This document shows positions 41,601 through 51,985 of a stretch of 64,000 nucleotides of DNA, one piece after another; positions within the stretch are counted from its first letter, which is position 1, and each line of letters opens with the position of its first letter. Origin of the DNA: Pythium myriotylum (Eukaryota; Oomycota; Peronosporomycetes; Pythiales; Pythiaceae). The position numbers were made by a program, and so were the translations under genes. The notes beneath the pieces are model-generated. The model was not told the origin of the DNA, did no database searches, and was given only the letters and a program-made list of their open reading frames with translations. The stretch covers positions 620,001-684,000 of the forward strand of contig JALJCQ010000014.1 in assembly GCA_023091665.1 (NCBI GenBank), written 5' to 3'.

Positions 41601-42151
41601 ATCTTAGATGAGAGCATCAGGAACTGCAGACATTGGTCTAGAAGTCATTCCAAGGACCATTCTCCGACTAGAGCACGACGGAAGTCACCTCACGTGGCTC
41701 GAGTTTATCCTACGTGTAGATGATGCAAGGAGAGGTGGTGAAGTGACGTGGATCACCTCACCGAATACGTGACTTCGGCGTAGCCCCACGCCCTCGGAGA
41801 AGATGCCAACGATCCCCAAGCAGAGCTAATGCCGCCAGGTTGTCGCAGCATGCTGGAGCGGAGTCTGTTGGAATGTAGAAGTCGTGTTTGGCGACGCACA
41901 ATGCAGCTGTTTCATTCAACCACGTAGTCAAGGGAAAATGATTTGACATCTGCCACGAACCATTAACTAACCGAGCTCATGGACATTAACGAACGGTGAA
42001 CGCGACGGTAAAGCGCAGCCGGTTGGATGCGTTGGTGCGAGTCCGTTCCGATGTCGAACCGATCATTTCCTTGCAGAAGCCGCTGGAGATAAACTGGTTG
42101 AGTGATGCATTTCTTGTGTTTGAAGACGTCTGCTAAATTTGGTGTACCGAG
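41601..42151. other. Intergenic, 550 bp
   Basis: No gene supported. It separates the coiled-coil gene from the first bZIP-like gene. Confidence 0.5.
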
Positions 42152-42982
42152 TCACCTCACATTTATGGTCGAAATCGGTGTAATATTTGACAACAACATC
42201 ATCTCCGCGACATCTTGAAGACTCATCCCGGCGTCAACAAAGCCGCCGACATAGTCGATCTGGACGAGGTGGAACGAGACGCGATCGTCTCGGGCAAACT
42301 CAAAGAACATATTGCAGGAAAAGTGGATGATACGCTCTTTGCATCGAGCAAGCAGTTGGCCAGCGCGACGTTGAGCTCGAGGAGGGAACAGAACTGGCGC
42401 TGGCGTGTCACAAAGGCGTGCACTGATGCGGATCTTCACTTTGACGATCGGCTGATCATCAGGACCGATGACAATAGGATCCTCAACGGTCTGTCCAAAG
42501 TACGACTCGTATGCAGAAGAGTGGAGCCGCCACTGATCCAATATCACATCGACACCTCGACACAGTCCGCCGAGGCTGACGTCTGGGTCGAAGATACTGC
42601 GCACAAGTGCTTCTTGTGTGCGAATGAGATCTCGAGCATCCGCTGAGTCCTGCTTCAGAGGCATTCCGTTGCGGAAAATCGTGCAATATTCGTGGATTTT
42701 CGCGACGAGCGACCCGTGCAAACTATGGCGAGAACGCAACAACTTTGCCTCCCACACGCCGCGAAGGATCTGCTTCGTCTCCACTTCTCGCTGAAGCGCT
42801 GCGACGTGCGACTCGAGTAGCGCTTCTTCCCGTTCTTTCCGCCGGCGGAACTCACGGCCTCGCTCGCTGTTGGTGCGCCCACGACGCCGACGCTTCCGCT
42901 TGAGGCTTGCTGTCTCCACTCTAATGACCGGTTCCCACCTCGGCGAGGTCTCTTCCACTGGGATTCGCTTCATTCGAGCCAT
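42152..42982 (-). CDS. bZIP-like protein 1 with C-terminal alpha/beta domain, 276 aa
   Basis: First of nine related copies in the window. A basic cluster KRKRRRRGR (likely nuclear localisation) precedes TNSERGREFRRRKEREE. From Asn, the spacing is N-x7-R-x9-L-x6-L, which is the bZIP signature; the usual Ala-Ala after Asn is replaced by Glu-Arg. The zipper is short (about three heptads), followed by a linker with SLVAKIHEYCTIF. A C-terminal domain of about 120 residues carries the family motifs ILDQWRLHSSAYESYFG, DDQPIVKVKI, and IDYVGGFVDAGMSLQDV. Expected to bind DNA as a dimer; the C-terminal domain has an NTF2-like layout (helices, then an antiparallel-strand pattern), by eye only. The frame is open to 43132; MARMKR at 42982 is the likelier start. 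Confidence 0.8.
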   Translation of the reverse strand: MARMKRIPVEETSPRWEPVIRVETASLKRKRRRRGRTNSERGREFRRRKEREEALLESHVAALQREVETKQILRGVWEAKLLRSRHSLHGSLVAKIHEYCTIFRNGMPLKQDSADARDLIRTQEALVRSIFDPDVSLGGLCRGVDVILDQWRLHSSAYESYFGQTVEDPIVIGPDDQPIVKVKIRISARLCDTPAPVLFPPRAQRRAGQLLARCKERIIHFSCNMFFEFARDDRVSFHLVQIDYVGGFVDAGMSLQDVAEMMLLSNITPISTINVR

Positions 42983-43245
42983 AATGGTTCTTCGAGGTCT
43001 GGCAAACGGCGAATCGAGTTGTAGCGTACCGTCAACTGCCGGTTTGCTCTCGCGAAGCCAGCAAGAGCCGCAGCAGAAGCGCGGAGAGAAGACGCAGGTG
43101 AGACTTTTTTTTGCTGCACAATCCATACGCAACGCCTTGTGACATGTAGGGCTCTCTATTGGAGGCGAATACTTTGATGTTCTTCTCAGGACGTCTCCAA
43201 TTGCGGTGACAGTCTAGTTGCAGCAGTTGCTCGCTGAGTCATTCA

Positions 43246-44197
43246 CTAAGATGCTGAGGCAGGGAGACCAACTGCCTTCGGTTCGATTCTCGCAATTACG
43301 TGTTTTCGTTGCAGCGGAAAATGAGTAACCGTGTTTATGTATCTTATGTTGCCTTCTCCGATCACGTCGGACTCGGTGGTCGAAATCTCGAAGCCACGGA
43401 CGCAGCGCGCCAAGTGGCGAGGAGTTATCAATTTAGCAAAGGCGATCCATTTCTACTGCTCGGCACCACACACGATGGCCATGTTCGTATCGAGATCAGC
43501 GAATGGAAGATCCGTGTTTGGTGGTGAAGACCATGTCGTGACAAACGCAGTGCGCTCTCATGGTCCGAACCAATGGAGCGAAGGTGAGCGGGAATCATCA
43601 GTCACCATTACGTACTGTACGTATTGGAGGTCCGACAGTGTGTCTGGCTGCCATATATGTTTCTCGTAGTATCTCGTTGTGGAGAGAAGATGCAGCTCCG
43701 CGAATATTCCATCGACTTCGCTCTCTTCACGGTAAAGACAGGCTGCGTGGATGGGATGAGAAGAAGAATCCATGGATGCTGTGCCTTGCAATAGATCCAA
43801 TCAGTCATCATGGCGAAGTCACTTTGAACATTCCAAGAATGTGATGTGAGCCGGCACGAAGATCTTGCGTGCAGTTGGCACTGATGTGAATAGGTCTCGC
43901 CACAGCGAATCTTGAGCATGAGGAAAGAACGACGCTCGCTAAGGTTTTCTTCCCGCAAACTCAGTTCACATGTCGACAAGCACGGATCAGCTCGGTAGTG
44001 TCGGCCTTGTTGAAGACTGCAACACTATCGGATGTCCCGTTCGCACCCTCTCTTCCCAATCGATGCGCCATAGCGGCGAAAGCGAGTCCGCGCATCGAAG
44101 CCAATCTTGTTGAAATGGCACGCTTGCACTTCTCATAGAGATCTACTTCGAAGGCTACCATAGGATCGCATGTAGTTCGACTTGATAAGGAATTCAA
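43246..44197 (-). pseudogene. Degenerate coding region, family not identified
   Basis: Protein-like segments occur in three frames in consistent order on the minus strand: DLYEKCKRAISTRLASMRGL ... ADTTELIRAC (44150-43980), EVDGIFAELHLLSTTRYYEK ... SDLQYVQYVMVTDDS (about 43740-43580), and GFEISTTESDVIGEGNIRYI (about 43400-43340), separated by stops. Frameshifts rather than introns seem to separate them, as GT-AG pairs do not rejoin the frames. The pattern vaguely recalls START-domain proteins, which are numerous in oomycetes, but I cannot support that. Confidence 0.3.
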
Positions 44198-44280
44198 ATG
44201 ATCCTATGCTTGCATCGTGCGAAGCTTGTGCCTTGAGATCCATGTGCCTTGAGATCAAACCATAAGGATGTGAGTATCCT

Positions 44281-45099
44281 CTACATCGGCACGATGCCCA
44301 GCATGCGGGTGACGTCGTAGAGAGACAGCCCAGCGCGCTGCAGACCGCCAATGAAGTCAATGTCGAAGTCGGCGCTGCCGATGCGTCCCGAAGACGAGAA
44401 CGCGAACCGCGCCGCGCAATCGTAGATCACATCGAGTCCGTCGAGCTTGTGGACGAGGTCAACGTCCTGCACCACATGCGGGAACATGCTCTCGAGTGTG
44501 AGCATCGAGATGCCCGTGATCACTTGCGAGTGGACAACGATCACTGGCTCTTCCTCCGTGCCGAGGAACTCGACGCGCAGGACCTTGCCTTGGTACTTGC
44601 TATGAGCCGCCGTGTACTTGCGCCACTGCTCGATCAGCGCGGCGCGCCCTCGAGCGTCGCCGATGCGGGCGTCTTCGTCGACAGCTTGCATGACGAACGC
44701 GGTTTGTGCGAGCGCGCGTCTCGCAAGCGGCTTGTTGCAAGCGCAGCGAGGGCACTGCGCGCAGCCGCTGGCCCTGTAGCCGTGGTCAAAGACCTTGTAG
44801 TACTCGCGCACGAGCCGCTCGAGCGAGCCCTGCGGCGTGTGGGCCGCGCGCAGGAAGCTGGCCTCGTACACGGCCTTCTTGGCCACGAGCGCGCGGATCT
44901 CCTTGACGAGCCCGGCGTTCTGCTTGGCGATGGTCTCTTGTTGCTGCTTCTTGCGCGCGCGGAAGGCCCGGCCGCGTTCGCTGCTGGTCTTGGCCGGCGG
45001 TCTCGGGCACCGAAGCGTCTCGACGTGGGGCCTCAAGGGCACGACGGCCAGCGAGAGCGACGCCGGCGAGCTCGAGGCGGAGCGTGGGGGGCTCTCCAT
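44281..45099 (-). CDS. bZIP-like protein 2, 272 aa
   Basis: Basic region TSSERGRAFRARKKQQQ with Ser in place of the invariant Asn, then R-x9-I and Leu at the next two heptads. The linker contains a local Cys cluster (CAQCPRCACNK) absent from the other copies; four cysteines in C-x2-C-x2-C-x-C spacing might bind metal. The C-terminal domain shows IEQWRKYTAAHSKYQGK, TEEEPVIVV, MLTLESMFPHV and IDFIGGLQRAGLSLYDV. The start at 45099 (gcaccATGGAG context) was preferred to 45132 in the same frame. N-terminal 40 residues are Ser/Pro-rich. Confidence 0.8.
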   Translation of the reverse strand: MESPPRSASSSPASLSLAVVPLRPHVETLRCPRPPAKTSSERGRAFRARKKQQQETIAKQNAGLVKEIRALVAKKAVYEASFLRAAHTPQGSLERLVREYYKVFDHGYRASGCAQCPRCACNKPLARRALAQTAFVMQAVDEDARIGDARGRAALIEQWRKYTAAHSKYQGKVLRVEFLGTEEEPVIVVHSQVITGISMLTLESMFPHVVQDVDLVHKLDGLDVIYDCAARFAFSSSGRIGSADFDIDFIGGLQRAGLSLYDVTRMLGIVPM

Positions 45100-45510
45100 G
45101 GTGCTCGCACGGGGCAAAACGTCCGGTCGCATTGATTATCCTGAGGATCCTTCTAAAACCGAGGCAACGGTCTCCGGTCGGTCGGGGAAAGGAGCTTGCG
45201 CTGAGTAAGGAAATGGAGATGGACGGTCGGTACTAACAGAAAAAAATGTCGAAACAATGGACGCGGGCATGTTCAGAGAAGACGATGCAGAGATTGATTG
45301 CGAGACGCTTTGGGAGCCACCAAACTCCGATGGACACGGCGGCGGGCTCGTGGATGGACTGGAAGGCTTCCAGTGGTCTGGTGGTAGAGCATTCTCTTGA
45401 ATGCTACTCGTATATAGCTTTGTGGAGTAGATTCTACGATGTCGCGATCCTGGTGCAGGTTTTCTAAGTTGAGAATACAGACTAGCAACTTCAGAATCGC
45501 TTCGTGAACT

Positions 45511-46311
45511 TCAGAATTTCCAGGATTCGTTCATATCTCGCTTTGCCGTGCTGCTCGGCGCTTGATCGAGCACTGTGCACGCGGACGTGATGCGGGAATC
45601 CCCCAAGAGCCTTTCGACTTGGTCGATCCGGAAGCCTGCCGTCATGAGCGCTTCGACGAAATCAAAATGCACTTCCTGCTTGACGATTTGCATTTCGTTC
45701 GAGATCCACACGATCGTCGTTCCTCGGTAGAAAATAGGACGTCCGATGAATTGTTGGAGCAAAGTCTCGTCGTTGAGAGCGACCGGGAATAATGTTGCAA
45801 ACGTCCTGCGTGTGAGCCGTGCCGAAACTGCGAGCTCACCGAAAACCACGGGCTCTTCATCCGGACCACGTACATCGACATTGGAAAGCCGGATCTCGTA
45901 TCTCCCATGAGCTGCTGTGTATATCTTCCATTGCTCAATCATGCCTTCCGGCCCAACAACGTCCCCGAGGATTGCGTTTGGGTGCGTCACTCTTGCTAGA
46001 TACTCGACTGGATCCACATCCGCGCCGTTTCGGATCTTGTTGCCTGGGCTGGATTTGTCGTGAACACCATAGCGGACGACATCGTAGTACTGTTCCACGA
46101 CACGGGAGAGCGAGCCGAACTTGGTGTGTCGAGAGCGCAAATACTTCGCTTGCCAGATACTTCGGAGAAAAGTCTTCTCGGCGATCTCGCGGTTGAGCTC
46201 CACGATGTCGCGTTCGAGGCCCTCGAGGCGCAGTCGTTCGCGCTCGCGGAACGCACGTCCACGCTCGCTGCTGGTCTTGGGGCGTCGCTGCAGGTCTCTC
46301 GTTCTCGTCAT
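45511..46311 (-). CDS. bZIP-like protein 3, 266 aa
   Basis: Short N-terminus (MTRTRDLQRRPK), then TSSERGRAFRERERLRLEG; the AFRER core is the same as in fungal Yap-type basic regions, but Asn is Ser. Heptads LERDIVELNREIAEK follow. The linker IWQAKYLRSRHTKFGSLSRV is close to that of copy 1 (VWEAKLLRSRHSLHGSLVAK), so copies 1 and 3 are sister genes. C-terminal motifs: IEQWKIYTAAHGRYEIR, DEEPVVFGELAVS, ATLFPVALND, FDFVEALMTAGFRIDQV. Confidence 0.8.
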   Translation of the reverse strand: MTRTRDLQRRPKTSSERGRAFRERERLRLEGLERDIVELNREIAEKTFLRSIWQAKYLRSRHTKFGSLSRVVEQYYDVVRYGVHDKSSPGNKIRNGADVDPVEYLARVTHPNAILGDVVGPEGMIEQWKIYTAAHGRYEIRLSNVDVRGPDEEPVVFGELAVSARLTRRTFATLFPVALNDETLLQQFIGRPIFYRGTTIVWISNEMQIVKQEVHFDFVEALMTAGFRIDQVERLLGDSRITSACTVLDQAPSSTAKRDMNESWKF

Positions 46312-47008
46312 TGGGCTCCGCGTCTGGTAATGCGATAACGCACCTCCGAATCAAGTCAAGGAACAGTTAACTGCTGGTCTTTGTCCCGTCATGACATCGC
46401 TCCTCGGGGCTCTGGTTTGTACTGTTAAGAACTCCGCAATCAGGAGGGGTGGAGTGGTCAATGTACTGGATGCAAGCCTTGCCCTTGAGCAGCGCTGGAG
46501 AGGTTTTCTGCGCCTCTTGGAGAGCGCTACGAACAAATCGACAGCGAGGAAACCGATTGCGAATGTCGCTATTCAGCCTCGGACAGGACGTCAGACGCAT
46601 TTATGCTGATCTGTTTTGGTGGCGGTTGCAATGAAATTATGCTTTGACGTGTTGCTCAACTTAGGTGGTTGAAGTTGATTATGGTTAATGCGAGTTTTGT
46701 GCACACAGACAAGAGGGAGGAGGACGATAAGAGGTGTACGACTAGATGGAGGCGGTTGAGTGCTGCGTGTACACCAGCTAGGAAGGCGATCGGGAGAACT
46801 CGAGTGTCTACAGTCCGCGATCCTGGTCTGCAGTGGATGCTCTCCAGGCTTTTCCAAAACACCGCGAGTATCACAGTCGCTTCGTTCATTAGTGTGAGCC
46901 GAAATATGTGTTATGGTCTCGAACTTGGAGCATGCAGGCGGACGTGGACTTCAGCCTTGAAACAGCGTTCGTGATGAGACTTCCGCGAGCCCCGCAGATT
47001 ACAACCTT
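46312..47008. other. Intergenic, 700 bp
   Basis: No gene supported; AT-richer than the neighbouring genes. Confidence 0.45.
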
Positions 47009-47570
47009 CTAGGGCAGAAAGCTGCACCGATGCTCAGTTGCGAACCTCTTCACGCGAGCTTCTCCTGTTCGCTTTGAGAATACTGGGTTTGAAATCTCGT
47101 CACAAAAACGCTTGACGTCCTCCTCGATCCGTGATTCGGTGTCAGAAACTAGAACCACCCCATCTTTCGCGAGACGTATGCAAGGTGCTGGCACGGGGGG
47201 CTGGCATCTTCGGCGACAAGCTGAATTACTATTCTCCCATGACCCTGTTGGGAGAATCCCTGTCTCGTGTGCCACATACGTAGGAGGACCCCTCGCCTCC
47301 CATTCGCCACGGAGATCGACGTTTTCCCCAGGGTCTCGCACTTCACTTGACCATCGTAACGACCGACTCGATCTCCTGCCGGTGCTGGGCCGGAAGGCTT
47401 CCTTCCGTTTGATGTTCGTCCTCGCTCCACTTGGCCCCGACGTGATATCGGAGACCTTCTCGGCTCGAGGCCGTTGGGACAAGCCACGTCATCCCTCCTC
47501 GCGTATACTGAAAACAAGTCGTGGCGCTCTCTGCCCAGTCGACTCCACCAAACACTTTCCAAAACACGGT
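47009..47570 (-). pseudogene. Candidate degenerate gene, family not identified
   Basis: Minus-strand segments with protein-like composition lie in two frames: VFGGVDWAESATTCFQYTRG ... QHRQEIESVVTMVK (47560-47343), then PTYVAHETGILPTGSWENSN and KDGVVLVSDTESRIEEDVKR (about 47280-47080). The change of frame near 47340 has no good splice sites. No recognised domain; real status uncertain. Confidence 0.25.
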
Positions 47571-47702
47571 AGATACTCATACCAATAGTAGGTAAACTCC
47601 TAAACCCTCTCTTTTCCGATATTTCTAGATTTACGAAATCATCCCGTCTATTTTCCTGATATTTAGCGTTCTCCCGGTGGCTCGGGGTTCAAACGGCAAC
47701 TT

Positions 47703-47730
47703 GGCGCGCCAAATTTCCTCGGCGCCAAAA
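47703..47730 (-). promoter_or_regulatory. Two E2F/DP-like sites upstream of SMC4
   Basis: On the minus strand TTTGGCGCGCC (47713-47703) and TTTTGGCGCC (47730-47721) each fit the E2F consensus TTTSSCGC. They sit about 55 and 38 bp before the SMC4 ATG. E2F control of condensin and other S/G2 genes is established in plants and animals; for this organism it is inference. Confidence 0.5.
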
Positions 47731-47767
47731 GCGGGAGCCCTCCGAGACGTCCGCTCGCGACGCCGAT

Positions 47768-50700
47768 ATGTCGACCCAGGAGGCCCCCCCGGCGTCGCCG
47801 GCGCGCGCATCCGACGCAGCAGACGCCGCGCTTTCGAATGAGCCGCCGGTCGCCTCTCCACGCGCCCCACGCACGCGGCTGATGATCACCAAAATGCGGC
47901 TCGAAAACTTCAAATCGTACGCCGGACAGGTCGAGATCGGCCCGTTCCACAAGTGCTTCAGCGCCGTCGTGGGGCCCAACGGAAGCGGCAAGTCGAACGT
48001 CATCGACGCGCTGCTCTTCGTGTTCGGCAAGCGCGCGTCGCGGCTGCGGCTCAAGAAAATCTCTGAGCTCGTCCACCGCTCGGCCGCGTTCCCGAACCTC
48101 GACACGGCCAGCGTCTCGGTCTTCTTCCACGAGATCTACGACGACGAAGAGGACCGCGCGCTCGCGGACGACGAGAGCTACCGCGTCGTGCCCAACTCGG
48201 AGCTGGTCGTGACGCGCTCGGCGACCAAGAGCAACGTCTCCAAGTACTTCATCAACGACTCGCCGAGCAACTTCACGCAGGTCACCAACTTGCTGCGCGG
48301 CAAAGGTATCGATTTGGACAACAATCGATTCCTCATCTTGCAAGGTGAGGTCGAGCAGATCGCGATGATGAAGAGCAAGGGCGATGACAAGAACGGCGAG
48401 GATGGCCTGCTCGAGTACTTGGAGGACATTATCGGCTCCAATGTCTATGTCGAACCGACCGAGAAGGCGTGGCAAGAAGTGGAAGACCTCAATGATGTGC
48501 GTAACGAAAAGGTGAACCGCGTCAAGCTGGTGGAGAAGGAGAAAGCCCACTTGGAGGGACCACGAGCAGAGGCCCTCGAGTACTTGCGCAAAGAGAAGGA
48601 GGTTTACGTCAAGACGAACATCCTGTATCAGCTGTGGATTCAAGAGGCATCCAAGAATCGCGAGCTGTGTGAGCAGCGGAAGGAAGAACTGCAGCAGCAG
48701 TACGATGAGGAAATCAAGAAAATGGAGGCAAACAAAGCGCAGCTCGAGGAGGTCGAGGTAGTTTATAAGCAGGTGAAGGATAGCCACGACGAGTGCTCCA
48801 AAGAGCTCGATGCTGTGAACAAAATCTATGCGGACTTCGAGAAGCAGGACGTCAAGCTACGGGAAGAGCTGAAGTACGCTAAGGAGAAAGCAAAAGAGCT
48901 TGAAGATACCAAGAAAAAAGAGCTGAAAAAGCAGAAGGATATCGTCAAGAAGCAAAAGGAGAATGAAGAGACAGTCCCGCAGCTCGAGCAGGAGATCGAG
49001 AAGCTTCAGGCCAAACTGAAGAAGCAGGAGGAAGTGCTGGAAACAATCTTGCAAGAGCACAAGGCTGAGACTGAGCAGTTGCGTACTCAAATGGAGGCCA
49101 TCCAGCAAGAAATGGAGCCATTCCAAACGCAACTTAACTCGCTGCGCTCAGAGATTGACACAACCGAGACGGAAATTTCTCTGATTGAAGAGCCCGTGAC
49201 AAGTGCAAAGAAAGCTCTTGAGTCCAACTCTATCGGCATCCATGACGCTGAGGAGGCAATTGAGCGGCTTGGAGCCCAACAGGTTCAACATGGTGAGGAA
49301 GTCAAGACCATGAAGGCTCGTCTCACGGAAGCTACGAGTGAGCTTGAACGTGTGCGCGCAACTGATGCCCAGATCTCGGACAAGTACAGAGATGCGCGCG
49401 CAAAGGCTGACGAGGCCTCTTCATCTGTCCAAACTCAAGCAAACCGTGGTCGGATGCTGAAGAGCTTACTCGACGCTAGTCGCCCCGGGCAGCCACTTGC
49501 AGATGCTGGACTATTCGGTCGTCTCGGTGATCTTGGTGCCATCGATGGAAAATACGATGTTGCGATTTCCACTGCTTGTGGTGCACTTGATCATCTAGTC
49601 GTCGCCTCAACAAGTGGTGCTCAAGCGTGTGTTCAGTACTTGCGTAAGCACAACCTCGGTCGTACCACCTTCTTGATTCTGGAGCAATTAGACTACCTCA
49701 AGTCCAAGTTCAGTCAGCCTTTCCGCGCTGTGAAATCCTGCCCTCGACTCTTTGACCTCGTGACGGTCAAGGATAAGCGGTTTCTCCCTGCATTTTACTT
49801 TGCTCTTCGAGATACTCTCGTAGCGAGAGATCTTGACGAAGCCACTTCGATCGCTTACCAAGGAAACCAATGCAAATACCGCGTAGTCACCCTCGATGGC
49901 CAGCTGGTTGAGCTGTCAGGCGCAATGTCCGGTGGTGGCAATCGCGTTCGCAAGGGTGGTATGTCGACATCTTTAGCTGAGACTGTGAGCGAGGCTGAGA
50001 TTCAGGCGCTACAAAACGAGGCGAAGAAGCTGAAGGAACAACTAGACAAAGTTCGAGACGAGAAGATCGCACTAGAGCGCGAGGTTTCTGGTCTGACTCG
50101 CAAGATCGAACAATACGAACGTGACCTCCCGAAGATCGAACTTAACCTGAACGCAGCAAAGACGAAGTTGAAAGATCTCACACAGACCCGCAAAGAGCTC
50201 GAGAAGAAGGGAAAGATCTCTGATGCAGACAAGAAGAAGATTGCCAAGCTGCAGAAGGAGAAGGCTGCCAAGGAGGCAGAGTATTCCAAAGTTAAACAAA
50301 CTGTGGATGAGATGGACGCAAATCTAGCGGCGCTGAAGAAAAACATTCTTGATGTCGGGGGTGCAAAGCTTCGAAAGGAGCAAGAGGTTGCGTCGAAGAT
50401 CACTAAACAGATCGAGGACAAAACGAAGCAAATGACGAAGATTCGCGTAGAATTTAAGAGTAGCCAGAAGAACGCCGAAAAGAACGCCAAAGCTCTGGAG
50501 TCATTGGACAAGGAAATTGAAGCTACCCAGCAAAAGATTGAGGATATTCGAAACCAATGCACAGAGATGGAAGACAAGGCAATTGAAGTTCTCCAGAAGC
50601 GCGAAGCTATCCAAGAAGAGGTGAATGAAAAGGAAGCAGTTCTGCGTAAGGAGGAGAAGAAGTATAACAAGCTGAAGAAGCAGTTCGAAGAAATGCGAAG

Positions 50701-51985
50701 TGGCGAAGTGGACCTGCAGAACAACCTCGAGGACTGTGCCAAAATGCTCGAAGAAAATGCCAAGAAGGAGACCTACTGGTCTTCAAAACTGACGTCCCTT
50801 CACGCCACTTTCGTCATGGAGCAGGAACAGAATGCTGGAGTTTTCGACGATGAACCACGCGTGCAATCTCCTAGGGCCAAAAAGCAAAAGAAAGCTGCTG
50901 AGAAGGCCAAGAAGAAGTCTAAAAAGCAGCGCCGAACGAAGCCAACTCAGGATGATGACGGAGACGTGGACATGGAGGACGGTGGGAGCGATGGAGAGAG
51001 AGATGATAACGAAGACGACGAAGACGTGGCCGAGGAAGATAAGGAAGAAGAAACGAAGGATGGGTCAGATGAGGAGGAGGAGGAAGATGTGGAAGATGAT
51101 GCATCCGTTCTCGAGGATCCAAAACAACTTCCAATGCTGGACGCCAAGCAGCTATCCAAGTACAACAAAGAAGAAATGAAGTACGAGATCTCCGTGCTGG
51201 AACAGCAACGTGACGAGCTCAAGGCTAACGTCAACATGGGTGCTCTCACCGAGTACAAGCAAAAGGAACACGAATATCAGTCGCGAATGCAGGAGCTGGA
51301 AGATGCGACGCGTCAGCGTGATGGCAAGCGAAATGAGTACGATGAGCTTCGCCGAAAGCGGCTGGAGGAGTTTATGGCTGGTTTCCGTCTGATCACGCTC
51401 AAGCTCAAAGAGATGTACCAGATGATCACCCTCGGTGGTGATGCAGAACTCGAGCTCGTGGATTCATTGGACCCATTCTCGGAGGGTGTTGTTTTCAGTG
51501 TGCGTCCATCAAAGAAGAGCTGGAAGAACATCTCGAACCTATCGGGCGGTGAGAAGACATTGGCGTCGCTTGCACTTGTATTTGCGCTCCACCATTACAA
51601 GCCGACCCCGCTCTACGTGATGGACGAGATTGATGCCGCTCTCGACTTCAAGAACGTATCGATTGTCGGCAACTACATCAAGCAGCGCACTCGCAACGCA
51701 CAGTTCATTATCATCTCGCTGCGAAACAACATGTTCGAGCTCGCAGATCGTTTAGTGGGCATCTACAAGACCAACGATGCGACCAAGAGCGTGACTATCA
51801 ATCCAAAACTGTACCAGAACATCCATCCACCGGCTGCCTCTCAGTCGCAGACGGTTGAGAACGACGAGACTGCCGATAAGCGCAAGCCTAAACGGTCTCG
51901 GCGGAGTGAGCAGAAGACGGAAGAGAATGAAGTGGACGAGGACGCTGATACTGAGCCACTTCGCGATCGCACGAACCGTAGGTAA
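47768..51985 (+). CDS. SMC4: SMC4, condensin ATPase subunit, 1405 aa
   Basis: SMC4 pairs with SMC2 in condensin to compact mitotic chromosomes. Head domain parts: Walker A GPNGSGKSN at about residue 69, signature LSGGEKTLASLALVF at about 1258, Walker B YVMDEIDAALDFKNVS. LHHYKPTPLY and the TLGGDAELELVDSLDPFSEG block before the signature are typical of SMC4 rather than SMC1-3. The hinge lies at about 570-740 (GLFGRLGDLGAIDGKYDVAI), with coiled coils on both sides. At about 1037-1120, in the returning coil, sits a Lys-rich then Asp/Glu-rich insert (KKQKKAAEKAKKKSKKQRR, then long acidic runs). The gene is a single exon, convergent with UBA3 (141 bp between stops). Confidence 0.97.
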   Translation: MSTQEAPPASPARASDAADAALSNEPPVASPRAPRTRLMITKMRLENFKSYAGQVEIGPFHKCFSAVVGPNGSGKSNVIDALLFVFGKRASRLRLKKISELVHRSAAFPNLDTASVSVFFHEIYDDEEDRALADDESYRVVPNSELVVTRSATKSNVSKYFINDSPSNFTQVTNLLRGKGIDLDNNRFLILQGEVEQIAMMKSKGDDKNGEDGLLEYLEDIIGSNVYVEPTEKAWQEVEDLNDVRNEKVNRVKLVEKEKAHLEGPRAEALEYLRKEKEVYVKTNILYQLWIQEASKNRELCEQRKEELQQQYDEEIKKMEANKAQLEEVEVVYKQVKDSHDECSKELDAVNKIYADFEKQDVKLREELKYAKEKAKELEDTKKKELKKQKDIVKKQKENEETVPQLEQEIEKLQAKLKKQEEVLETILQEHKAETEQLRTQMEAIQQEMEPFQTQLNSLRSEIDTTETEISLIEEPVTSAKKALESNSIGIHDAEEAIERLGAQQVQHGEEVKTMKARLTEATSELERVRATDAQISDKYRDARAKADEASSSVQTQANRGRMLKSLLDASRPGQPLADAGLFGRLGDLGAIDGKYDVAISTACGALDHLVVASTSGAQACVQYLRKHNLGRTTFLILEQLDYLKSKFSQPFRAVKSCPRLFDLVTVKDKRFLPAFYFALRDTLVARDLDEATSIAYQGNQCKYRVVTLDGQLVELSGAMSGGGNRVRKGGMSTSLAETVSEAEIQALQNEAKKLKEQLDKVRDEKIALEREVSGLTRKIEQYERDLPKIELNLNAAKTKLKDLTQTRKELEKKGKISDADKKKIAKLQKEKAAKEAEYSKVKQTVDEMDANLAALKKNILDVGGAKLRKEQEVASKITKQIEDKTKQMTKIRVEFKSSQKNAEKNAKALESLDKEIEATQQKIEDIRNQCTEMEDKAIEVLQKREAIQEEVNEKEAVLRKEEKKYNKLKKQFEEMRSGEVDLQNNLEDCAKMLEENAKKETYWSSKLTSLHATFVMEQEQNAGVFDDEPRVQSPRAKKQKKAAEKAKKKSKKQRRTKPTQDDDGDVDMEDGGSDGERDDNEDDEDVAEEDKEEETKDGSDEEEEEDVEDDASVLEDPKQLPMLDAKQLSKYNKEEMKYEISVLEQQRDELKANVNMGALTEYKQKEHEYQSRMQELEDATRQRDGKRNEYDELRRKRLEEFMAGFRLITLKLKEMYQMITLGGDAELELVDSLDPFSEGVVFSVRPSKKSWKNISNLSGGEKTLASLALVFALHHYKPTPLYVMDEIDAALDFKNVSIVGNYIKQRTRNAQFIIISLRNNMFELADRLVGIYKTNDATKSVTINPKLYQNIHPPAASQSQTVENDETADKRKPKRSRRSEQKTEENEVDEDADTEPLRDRTNRR

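Noticed and set aside
43255..43300. tRNA gene suggested by ggttcgattctcg
   Set aside because: No acceptor, D or anticodon stem can be drawn around this T-loop-like sequence.
47663..48787. 374-codon Leu-rich minus-strand frame
   Set aside because: Antisense to the SMC4 head and coil; hydrophobic pattern results from reversed Glu/Lys codons.
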